This document shows positions 50,571 through 61,266 of a stretch of DNA of 64,000 bases, piece by piece; the stretch's first letter is position 1; every line of letters begins with the position of its first letter. Made by a program: the position numbers and the translations under genes. Below the pieces are notes generated by a model that saw only the letters and a list, made by a program, of their open reading frames with translations, made no database searches and was not told the origin of the DNA. The stretch comes from Dromaius novaehollandiae (taxonomy: Eukaryota; Chordata; Aves; Casuariiformes; Dromaiidae): NCBI RefSeq assembly GCF_036370855.1, contig NC_088103.1, positions 34,451,904-34,515,903 on the forward strand, read 5' to 3'.

Positions 50571-51575
50571 CCCCTGCGTCTGTGGTTATTCCCCACCCGC
50601 CATGGGGAATACTTAACTTGAAAGTTGATATTCTGGTTACAGGGATTTTGTGTGTGTTGTTTTTGTTTTTGTTTTTGTTTTTTTCTTTTGCATACCTCTC
50701 AAGCACACGCTTACAGCCAGGGCCTGAGCTCAGCACACCGGGCTGGCACGCAGCAGCCTGTCGAAAGCCCTGGACCTTCCCAGCGGACCCAGGATGCCTC
50801 CTCAGCACGCGGGGCAGGAGTCTGGCCACCAAGCTTAGCGCAAGCCTAGAGCAGGCACTGCACCCGTGCCAGGTGCACAGCCGAGCTGGTCGGGCACAAA
50901 ACCAGCCTCCAGCTCACCCAAGGACAGGTAGCAGTGAGGAGCCTGTATCAGTAGCTATTAAAACTCCAGTGCAAAGACTTGGGACCTGAGAAACCCAAGG
51001 GGTAGAAACATGAAATAGAGGATGTGGGAAAATGTGCAATAAGCAGCCTCCCGAGCCTTCATCAAGCCAACAGGATCGGTTTCCTTCTGTGCAGGGCAAG
51101 CCAATGGGTACATTTTATTTCTCAAGAAACTCCATCCATGGGTACCAGTGCAGTGGTGTGAATTCCCTTTTCACCTTTTGAATCCAGAATGTTCTAATAT
51201 ATAACTGTGTTTGTTTTACTGTGGACCAAACTTAGTTAGCAGCAGCTGAAACCTCCCCCAGCATCCAAGCTCAAGAATTGGGGTTCAGTCCTACTCCTGG
51301 CCTCCACTGGCCAGCATCAGCCCCCAAAGCACAGCTGGCCTCAGGGTGCGAGCAGACAGGAGAGGAGCAAGGCTCTCTCCAGGGAGAAAAACAGCAAAAG
51401 CAGTAACAAGGACGACGAAAATCCTAACATTATGTTTTGTTTGACTCGTGTAGGTTTCCCAAGTACCTTCGTGTTCTTGTGTCATTTGCATTTCATTGCT
51501 TTACTTTAAGATGTTTTGTGTTCTGTTTAAAGAGAAGAATAACTCATTGTGAAAAATTGGATAACTGTGATTGTG

Positions 51576-51581
51576 AATAAA
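51576..51581 (+). terminator. NEURL1: NEURL1 polyadenylation signal (AATAAA)
   Basis: A canonical AATAAA in tgtgaataaagttgattt is followed within about 30 bases by a GT-rich stretch (cagtgtgcgcaagtatttgc). Cleavage is expected around 51590-51600. It is the first strong AATAAA on the + strand after the NEURL1 stop codon. Confidence 0.75.
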
Positions 51582-51597
51582 GTTGATTTAGGTATCC

Positions 51598-54264
51598 CAC
51601 AGCAGTGTGCGCAAGTATTTGCTGCTTGCGCAAAAGTAGCCAAAACAGGATGGGCAGCACAATTGAGAGAGGCTGAAGAACAGGGACATGAGCACCTGCT
51701 ACTTGGAGGGGTAGGGGGAGGCAGCCAGGTGGAGGGGGTTCAGGTTTTCCTCCACTGCTGGAGGAGGGGAGGCATGACAGAGGTAAAGGGCTGACTGCAG
51801 GACTCTGCTCAGGAGCACACCTACATCCTAGTTACATGCGTTTTCCCTCCCATCCTTTTGTTCAACAGGTCAACAGATGAGAGACACTGGCTGCATTGCT
51901 CTCTCTTGGCACAGGATGTATTTGAGTTGGCATCTTCTCCCTCCATGTGGGTGCTCCATCTGCCAACAGATAGGGACTGCTCATGAGAGGTAGCCTCAGC
52001 CACTCAGCTGAAGCTGTTCCCCCCCCCCCCCCCAACAGAAGGAAGAGACACTTCATGCTTTCTAAGCTGGGTGAAGCCAGGCCACTTCTGCACCCCAGCC
52101 TTCCCCAAGAACAGCCTGAAGAGCGCTTGGCTGCAGGGGCCAGCCAAGCTTGCATATACTTGTGCTTGTATGAGCAGAGGTATGCCCAGCTTCTGCTTTC
52201 CGAGCACCAGGAGGACCTCTAGTGGGTTTGGATAGCCTTCTGCTAGAAGCACAGCTGCCTGAATGGAGCACTGCTGGGTGCAGGAAGCCTCCTCATCCCG
52301 TTGGGAGCAAGCAGGAGCACTGCACAGTGCAGATTGCCTTTAGAAGCTGAAAACACTGTCCAACTGCCAGACAGCCTGGAGACATACTGAGCCCGAGCAC
52401 CATGGTGTATTAGGTCAAGCAAAATGCTAAGGTGGTGGGCCAAGCTCACACTCGCCTGGGACAAGAGAAAGGGGACAGGGCAGCCTGGGCTTGGTTTTTC
52501 CCCTTCCTGTGTTGCCTTGTGCAACATCTTGAGCAAGCTTTGCACACCAGTTCGAGCATGTTCGCTGGAGTCATTCTGCCCTGAGCCTCCTCCCCAGGCC
52601 ACCATCCTTAGCTCACCAAATACCGAGACAGGGCTGTAGTTTCACCATCATACATAGAGGAACCTGCAGCAAAAATAGCCTGCCAAGATGAAACCTTCCC
52701 CAGCACCAAGGGGTCCTGCTACTGGAAAGGACCTACGGCCCTCTCCCTGCTTTTAAGGCACTTCTCAGGGCTTCCCCAGTAGAGCTCAGGTCTGCAACTA
52801 GTTGCAACACTGCCAGCCTGCAGGGCTGGAGGCCACTAGCCTCCCAGGGAGAGGGAGGAAGAGGAGCAGGAGCAGGAGGAAGAAGGGATGCTCCAGAAAG
52901 TGGTCCAGGCACCGCAGAGATGCTCCGGCATCGCCACCTGCTGATCTGTGCCTGGAATGGCACACACATCCTCTAGGGATTTTTTTTCTCCTTCTCTTTT
53001 CTTAATAGCCAATTTTACTCCTTTTCACAAATACTCATTTTAACACAAGTGGGACCAGAGAAATTTAGGCTGGTGGATGATCTCAGAAAAATGGGGAATT
53101 AACAGTGAATGGGTTGTGTTAGTATATTGTGATGGTACAGCTCCAGGGAAACCAGTTCAGGCCTAAACTGGCTGGCAATGACCATGTGAAGAGAACATAC
53201 ATTTCCCAAGCACGGTCTTCACTACATCTGTGCCTTAAACCACACAGGACTGTGTGCTACTTTGGATCTAATTCTCAGCATCTTTCCTCTGCCCCCCAAA
53301 GACTGTGGCACCCAGATGGGATTCCTCATGCACAAGCCTCCCACATGGCTTGTGAGGTATGCCTTCATGCAACATCGTTCTCTGCTGCAACAACCCGGAG
53401 CAGTGAAGGGCTAACCCACCTCCAGTTGTGCTTTAGAAGGGGTGAAAACAAGGCACAAGGAATGATCCCTTTTCTCCTACAGATTTACAAACTACTAGCA
53501 GACAACAGGAAAGCAGGAATCAGCCAGCACTTCATGGAGGGCTCCCATAGCTGATGGGCAGATTGAAGTGCTAGAGAACAGCCTCATCCCATATTTACCA
53601 CCCAAGGCACTGCCCCCTGCATCTGCAACCACAACAAGCCATTAGAAGTTCTTTAGTTTTACATGCCCAGCTGCTCCTTCACATAGTCCAACAAGTAAAT
53701 GTTTCTTCTTACCTGGGGCTTTCCGCCCTAAAAGCCAGCAAGGAGGAGCTGGCAGAGCCCAGTACCCCTGCAGGATCAGGCCTTAACACCCCATGTGCAA
53801 GCACAGCCTGCTCTGCAGCCTGCAAGCAGGTGTTAAGGGCTCATCCCAGCTTGCACAGCAGGCCTTGTATCACAGAACTAAAGGACCACCCATGCAAAAG
53901 GACATTACCCTTTTTATTTTGGATTTGATGCCATGCTGCTCTCTAAAAAGCATCTAGTGTATTTTTAAACCTTAAGACCTTGCTTAATAAAGAAAAGATC
54001 TTCATATCTGAGTGCAGAGGTTAGCAGTCCATGAAACTTTGTGGATTAGAAAGTAGACAAAACACAGTATAAAGTAATAATTTAAAGCAGGGGGCAGGGG
54101 AAGAGAGAAGCCCCTTTCTCCATTTAAGTCTGAGCTGGAATTTGCCATTTCATGTGCACATAAGTGGTAAGTGATTCTGGGAAAGCTGAACTCAGTGGTT
54201 CTTATGAACACAAGTGGGATTAAAACAGTACTGAAAAAGTTGAAAAATAAACGAACTGGATCAC
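51598..54264. other. Intergenic region between convergent 3' ends
   Basis: No open frame here resembles a known protein. It contains a C15 run (52019-52033), a gaggag-rich patch at about 52846-52890 and another minus-strand AATAAA (TTTATT at 53913-53918). From about 52.3 kb the + strand becomes A/C-rich, so part of this could belong to a longer isoform of the minus-strand transcript. Confidence 0.55.
52019..52033 (+). repeat. C15 homopolymer
   Basis: Fifteen consecutive C in the intergenic region, followed by aacagaagg. It is similar to the other C/G runs scattered from 38.6 to 52 kb. Confidence 0.85.
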
Positions 54265-54282
54265 AATTAAAAAGGTCAAAAA

Positions 54283-54288
54283 TTTATT
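54283..54288 (-). terminator. Candidate minus-strand polyadenylation signal
   Basis: TTTATT on the + strand reads AATAAA on the minus strand, within ggaaaaataaatttttgacc. It is followed by a T-rich then TGTG segment suitable for a downstream element. The expected cleavage site is near 54265. An alternative more distal signal is TTTATT at 53913-53918. Confidence 0.45.
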
Positions 54289-54325
54289 TTTCCTTAGGGC
54301 ATAAGAGGCAATGTAAACAAAATAC

Positions 54326-54346
54326 AAAAAAAAAAAAAAAAAAAAA
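54326..54346 (+). repeat. A21 tract
   Basis: Twenty-one consecutive A on the + strand, or T21 in the proposed minus-strand transcript, about 40 bases upstream of its AATAAA. On the + strand it is not preceded by a polyadenylation signal, so it is not a retroposed tail. Confidence 0.88.
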
Positions 54347-57300
54347 TCACAAGTCAATTCTTACAGTCTGCAAGCATTTGAAGATAGAGTACCCTTTTCC
54401 CACCTCCCCCCAGAACACTGCAAGCCTGCTCCAATGTTAATAAGCAACAATCCTGAAACCTGAAGGTCCAGTGGGTTTTGCCAAGTCCCAAGCCAGGACT
54501 GTTTCTCATGTAACAACACTGCATCTGTTTGATAAAACACTTCAAAAAAAAAAGTCCAACAAAACATAAATATTACAAAGATCAGATTTAGCACCACCTT
54601 TGGTCCAAGCAATCAATGAACTGGGAGATGACAGGTACAGTCTATTTAGCAAGTCCTTTCTGCCTGAGTCTTTAAAAAGATTAGAGTTTCACACTGCAAA
54701 GAACTTGTAATAACTCTGAGAAAACAGCCCTCAAATTCTGGCCATCCCTTGCCCCCTCTGCTGGTCCTGGGCACCCAGAGAGCCAAGCTGCATCACCCTG
54801 GAGTCACCTCCACAGCCAGCAAACAGCTCCAAGTGCCTGGCAGAGCAGTGCATGGCCCTGTAGGACAGTACAGACACATTATGCCAAGGGCCTGATTCTG
54901 CTTTGCCATGGCAGAGCTCTGAAATTTGGCATGGTTGAAGCACAGGAATAACAGAGTGGCAGTGTGTGCCCCAAATTGCCTTTTCCATTAGCATCTGCCA
55001 TGCTCCAAAACCTCAGGCTGCTGCATCTGCGTGTTGTCAGGGTGCATGATAGCAGATGCCTGGAAAGGAGCTAAGGTTACCTGAACACAAGATTCATCCC
55101 AGGTTTTTAAGTGTGTTTGAAACATGCAAATCAGAAGCCCTTTTATCAAGCATAATTTATCCCAGACCCTTATTAGGCTAACCTTTTTCAATACATACAT
55201 GCACATCACAAATGTATGGCTATGCATTTTTGCAGAAAGATGTCAATACCCACCAGTATGGGCCAGGATGCAGTCACAAGCATCTATGACAATCCTAGGA
55301 AAAGATTTAAACCCATAAAGTTCCTGGCAATATTTTACATTTACGGCAACTCCCTTCTCTAAAAATGTCCAGGACCTCAACTTGAGGTGGTCTTTCTTTT
55401 CCTCCAAGAGTTGTCGAGTAGTCCTATGTAACAATTATTAAATGGGGTTCACCTCCAAGATCAAATCAGCTCTATTAGATGCCTAAAAGTAGATGTTTAT
55501 ACCTACTTTTAGCCACAGCAATCAGAAATTTTTGCTCAGCTTTTTCACATGCACAATTGCTCAAGACAATTTTTTTTCTTCTCATTCTCCACTGAGTGAC
55601 CCATGCAGAATTTTCACCTTTACAGACACAGACATGGTTAAACCCCCCTAAAAATGTTCACTTTGACTGCTTCTGAACACAGTTCTAGGGGAAAAAACCC
55701 AACCTAATTTGCTTTACATCATATTGCAGTTCCTTGAGAAAGCATTTGGGCACAGCATGTGGTCATTTTGTCATCAGCATAGACAGGAGGGCAGCACCAT
55801 GTACAGAGCCTGTCTCACACATGCCAGCAGCACCAGCTACCGCAGCACTCTGGCCTGCGACATGAGCAGAAACAGGTTGTATCTGAGCATTATTTAAACC
55901 CTCATTTACTGCACTTGGTCTACAACCTAACTTCTACGACAGCTCTGAAAACAATTCTGGACCAAAGGCTCAACTCGGGTAAAGTCTGCAAGTCTGGATT
56001 AGCAGGAAGGCAATGTTTTGCCCAACTCTATTTCCCCCACTGGCAAACCTGGAGCAATGAAGACGTTGTGATACAGATCTCACTAGGACTGAGATCCACT
56101 TCAATTGCCCCAGTCACAGAATCAGGCCCACAGCACCATATATATTAGGTATGTAATTAGAGGTCCCCAACTAACCTGTGCTAAAGCACAAGGGGCATTT
56201 CTACAGGGTTGCTTGGCAAAAAGGAGAGTTATTTCCCCCCCGCCCCCACTGAGGATGCACTTGTGTTGGCCCATAAAGAAGTTGCTCACCTCTGCTAACC
56301 AGAACTCTAATCTGCATCAAATCTTCCATTCTTGCACAGCAGACTTGGAAACTGGTCCTAAAAATGTCTTTCTTCAGTTTTGTGCCAGTTCAAACAGATC
56401 GGGGCATTTCACCCTAGCCCATTAACAATAACTCTTGCCACTAATAGTAAAAAATACTGTTATGTGCAAAAGTGTCATTTCTCTGTATTTAAATTTAGAT
56501 TGTGAAGCTGAGAAGGGCAATATTTTCTATCATGCATCTGATGTGATTTTCTAGAAAAACATATTAAAGGCCAAAATAATTTGGACCCTTGCAGGAGCTG
56601 TTCACTGTACAAACAGTTTTATTCAAGCAGTCACCATCTCCAGTTGATTAAACAAAAACTGGACAAACTATGACCCTGCAGTTACTATTTTCATCTCCAG
56701 CTCCACATTTGTTATAGGTACATTAAGGGGCCACATTGCTTCCAGCATGTCGCAAAATGCCCATCAGCTCTAAAAGAATCAGTACTTGGCCAAAGGCTGC
56801 ACAATGAATAGTCACTCCACTGCCTTCAATGGAGCTGGATCAGAGGCCACAAGAAATATGGTCCAAAGCTGTTATCAAAGTTTCCCTAAACTCATTTTCC
56901 TCCTCTCTTGGCAGTGATCAGAAAATACCCTCATAGCTTTAACTCACATCCCAAAACAAACTGAATGGACTCTCGCCTATAAACTCTCTTAAAAAAGAAA
57001 AAACCCTCAATTCTTCCGTCTCTAAATATGCTACAACAGAAACTGCATCAACTTCTAGACCTTTTCCCAAGCAGGACAGACAAAATGGTACCCACATCAA
57101 AAAAAGACAAAAAAAAAGTGTCACCAACTTGACCACACACACTAAGACCAGCCACACATTTCTCTATCTCTGGTCACCGACATACTGTCCCAAGCTCCCT
57201 ACCAGGTACATTCCCACCACCTATCTGCTCACAAGCGGACTGCTACACCAACACAGAAATCACAACAGCATCAAATACACAAGGTCACATTAAGAACACC

Positions 57301-59243
57301 TATGATCCAGGAAACCCACTGCAAAGCCTCGTTTAGACTAGGCCTAGATCGATCTTCTGTTAAATACACATTTAGGACAGCAAAACCAATAGCGGCTTCC
57401 ACTCCAGGTACAAGAAAACAAGTGCTTTCCTAACTGCAGTGAGCACAACTGCTCCAACAGATTTCAGCCTTAATTCAGCAAGAGGTTTAGGCTCCTCACA
57501 ACTGACTGCCCCGTTTCCAAGACAATTTGGGCTAGTTAACGGTTCTGGAAACTGCTACAGATGCATATGCCCAACAGAGTTGCTCTCAACACCCACTGCT
57601 GGTTAGCTGAGCCTGAACTCCAGCCTAAGCAGCAATCGATCAAACTGCTGGCAAGACTTCTCCTGACATGAAATTTGATATCAAACCTTCACATGAGAAG
57701 GCTCATCTGTTTGGTTCTCCCCAAACACCACAACCAGAGCAATGAACACTGCTGTCTGCAATTAAATCTGCAATAAAGGAACGGCCCTGACGCAACATGA
57801 AGTTAACCAGACAACAGAAACGCACCTTCTCTGTACACTATTGACCCCACAGTACTGTTTGGGTCCTCAGTACAAAACGGTCATTGTAATGGCACATGCA
57901 CTCAGCTTTTGCAGTACTCCAGGTTTGAACTCACCATGAGTAATGAGCAAGTCTTTCAGCACACTGCAAAAATAATTTCTCCTAGAGACTGGAAGCAATT
58001 ATAACTTTTTTCTCTCTTGAAAAACCAAGACAGGAAATAGTTAAGTGAGCTATTACTAAAATATTTCATTTTTAAAACGTTTGTTTTTGATTCCCTTTTT
58101 ATTTGCTCCAGTTTACTAATTGTTGCAGGGTAAATTCCAGGGATGCAATATTCCCTTCTAGTCCCGCTTCTATGGAATAGAAACAAACCAAACCTGAAAG
58201 CTCAGGGGGATCCAGATCCAAAACAGAATTTGATGCCCCCAGTCTAAACCCCAGGGGTGATGAAAGGATTTTTTTTTCCCCTACTTCCCTGGTGACCCAG
58301 AAGTGGTTCAAGAACAAGCTCTCAAGCAAGAATAGAACTGTTTGCACAGCAAAGGCCTGTCACTGCTTAAATTTCAGACATCAGTCAACTATAGAGTCAG
58401 TAACGTAGATTTGAAGTGGAATATCTAGAGAAGCCTGAAGTATTTAATATTTAGAAGTTAAATTAAAAAGAAATTCTCCTACAGGGCCAAGTGATTCTCC
58501 TCCCCTCTGCTTCTCTTCACCAAGCAAGGACCAAGAAAGAAAGGTACCTTTATAACCAAGTAACCCTTAGTATCAGGGAAAGATCTCCATAATCTAAAAC
58601 AAAACGTTCTCCCCGAAATGCCACTAACACATCGTTATTTCGCAGAGGGCCAACACAGGCAGATCTGGAACAGACTTCCTTGCCAGCTCTATTAGCTGAA
58701 CTCCAGTGTATGCGAACCCTCAGACACACCAACACATAACGCACGTTTGTCGTACTTTGGTGGATCATTGGCTTCAGGATACAGATTGTCATAGTACATT
58801 ACGGAGCACAAAACTCGGCATTCCTCAACAATGAAAAATGCTAACACAGAGCAGTGATGTGTTAAAACCATCTATACAGAGAAAACACCTGCAGTGTTAG
58901 ACCCAATAATGTATGGCCTTATAGGAAACATCTTTTTCTCATATTTTATCTTTATCTATCCCTCCCCTGCCAATATAGTTATCTCTTATTTCTTGCCAAA
59001 TTGTTAATATAATTCCCATTCTTTTGATTCAGTAACAAACAGGAGTCTCAACTCAGGACAGTAGTGGCTTATGCTGACAATAACGGGTCTGTAAAACGCC
59101 AGTGTGAAGCTTTAAACCAAATTTATTTATTAAAAAAACAAAACATGAAACAAAAAAATTGCACTCTCCAACTAGAATTGACACTACCTCGATGCAAGAA
59201 CAAATGAAAAACATTGTGAATGGGACCAGCCCAGCCCTGACAT

Positions 59244-59760
59244 TATAAAATGGGAGAAACTAATTTGTTTGGCCTGCGCCAGTGAGGCCGCTGCGCCATG
59301 CCGGGAGGAAAGCTGCAGCGCGGTTTCACTGGGGAGACCCACGGCGCCCGGCCCGGATGCGGGGACGCCGCCCAGGAGAGACCCCTGCAACACTGACACC
59401 CCGCAGGGATGAGGTCTCTCCTGGGAGAGTCATGGACGACTTCTCACAGGAACCTGCGCTCTGCTCCGGGTCAGGCTTAAGACTGAGGAGGAGAAGCAGC
59501 ACTAGCGACCCAGGTCCCAACCCCAAGGCAAACTGCAGGGGACTCCGGATCCGGCCCTACGTACAGTACTTTGAGAATTACGAACACACGCAACAGAAGC
59601 GACCGCTGAGCAGTGCAGAGGGAGCGAGAGAGAAATACGAGCACTGGGCACAGCCAGCCGAGGCCACGAAATGGTTCAAGTGTGCAGGCACGTTCTCCAT
59701 GCATCGCCACCTCGGCGGGCTCCGCTCCTACCGAGTAGCTGAAAGCAAGGGGGGAGGGAA
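59244..59760. promoter_or_regulatory. CpG-dense block with an upstream TATA-like box
   Basis: About 36 CpGs occur in roughly 480 bp (59275-59760), while both flanks are AT-rich. TATAAAA at 59244-59250 lies about 30 bp before the GC-rich stretch begins, the spacing expected of a + strand TATA promoter. A 185-codon + frame (59282-59839) follows, with Arg/Pro-rich low-complexity sequence and a lysine-rich tail, and matches no family I know. It may be an independent small transcript inside the minus-strand UTR, or only a GC-rich UTR segment. Confidence 0.35.
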
Positions 59761-61248
59761 AAAAAACAAACAAAAAAAAACAAGCAAACAAACAAACATT
59801 TGCTCTCAGATCATCATATTGGTACCTTTCAAACACTGAATTACACACAGCACTTCCCTACACGGGTGAAAGCAAACGGCACCTGGAATTGCCGGACACT
59901 GAGCCATGAGCGTCAGGATGACACCGGCACATAGCAGCAAAGCTCCCGTGGTTTCAACAAGCTGCATGGCCTGCAGGGAAGCAGATCACGGCACGTGAGC
60001 ACCGGTGGCTTAGGGGGTCGCGTTCCCACCCCGCTGAGGGTTTTCTCTCAGTGCAACTCTGTGGATGCTGGCGGGCTGCTCAACAGTTTAGACAAGAACA
60101 TGTGAAAGGAGGATGAGGTCGGCTCCTCCCAGCTAGATTTGTTCGTAAAGCTACTAGACGCACTGAAATAGCAACAGCTATGTGATTTTGGAAAATGTCT
60201 GCAGAATTCAGTTTTTCTATTTTAATCCAAAGGTCTCTTCTAACAATATTAAGGTGTTCTGACACAAATTTAAGAACAGCAGGACAACAGCTAAGGAGTA
60301 GAAAGCTGAGGTACACCTCCCTTCCAGGGACAGGGACCAGGGCAAGAGGAAAGGTACTCCTAGGAGCTCAGAGTATCAAACGCTCTGGCTTTCACATTTC
60401 TTTTGAATTTTTACAAAAATAGTCCAGTTTTGCAAAGGTAGCTTTTGCTGCTACCTAGAAGTCAGCGTTATTCTAGAGAGAATGAAGTTCTCCTTCCATT
60501 CAAAACGGAATTTAAGACAAAACTTCTCTTTTGAAAAGCAGAGTTTCTGCCCAACTTTATTTTAGACCTGAGAGATCAGCCTTTGCAAGCCAAAACATAT
60601 GACAGCAGAAACCAAATCAACTGTGAAACTCTGCAGGGGAGAAATAACCCAAATTGGGGCTTTTTTTTTTTCCTTAGGTTAACAACAAGGGAAGAAAAAG
60701 AAATGAGGAACTGTAAAAATACGCCCATAGCTCTTGCAATAAATACAACTAACACTAGGGTATCAAGACTTGGGGCTGCACCAGAAGTGTCACGCTTCAG
60801 AACTGATAATTGCAGAAGGGAAAAATGAGGACATAACCAGAGACAAACTAGAAGACAGTATCATGCATGGATGACAGGAGTATTTAAGCATAGCTCAGAA
60901 GGCCTTTATCAACAAGGATGTTAATGCACATTCTGCACACGTTTCTGGCAACATGCTGCATAATCTTTACACTTTTACTCACAGGTGATGCTTTCTTACA
61001 AAAAAGTAGCTGCTCTACCCCAAACCATCCCAGCTAGCAATCCCTATCTACCCAAGGGCCCTGTTCTCCTCCAGCCTCCCCTCTCCCCTGCACTTCCCCT
61101 AAGAGTGCATGAATAGAAAATAGCAAACAGTTCACACTGCACGTTCCACTCCAAGTCCTGGATGAGGGGCCTGTTTATTCTATGAATATTGCACTTATCC
61201 ACTCATTGGATTTCTTTTTTTCCTCAAGAATGCAGAGTATTTGGGAAG

Positions 61249-61266
61249 AAAAAAAAAAAAAAAAAA
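61249..61266 (+). repeat. A18 tract
   Basis: Eighteen consecutive A on the + strand (T18 in the proposed minus-strand transcript). No element body is recognised beside it. Confidence 0.88.

Larger units (their letters stand above)
48792..51597 (+). other. NEURL1: NEURL1 3' UTR
   Basis: The untranslated region runs from the stop codon to shortly after AATAAA at 51576, giving about 2.8 kb. It includes an A17 run (49055-49071), a C20 run (49417-49436), a CpG-dense core (49985-50570), a GTTTTT repeat (about 50658-50680) and a weaker ATTAAA at 50957-50962 that could serve a shorter isoform. The final 400 bases are AT-rich and repeat-free, as is usual near a used cleavage site. The exact cleavage position is inferred. 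Confidence 0.75.

Noticed and set aside
49928..50989. 353-codon open frame on the + strand
   Set aside because: It lies in the NEURL1 3' UTR and follows the CpG-rich block. Composition is low complexity, with His/Pro and Arg/Pro runs and a poly-Phe/Leu stretch from a GTTTTT repeat. I recognise no domain. Best explained by scarcity of stop codons in GC-rich sequence.
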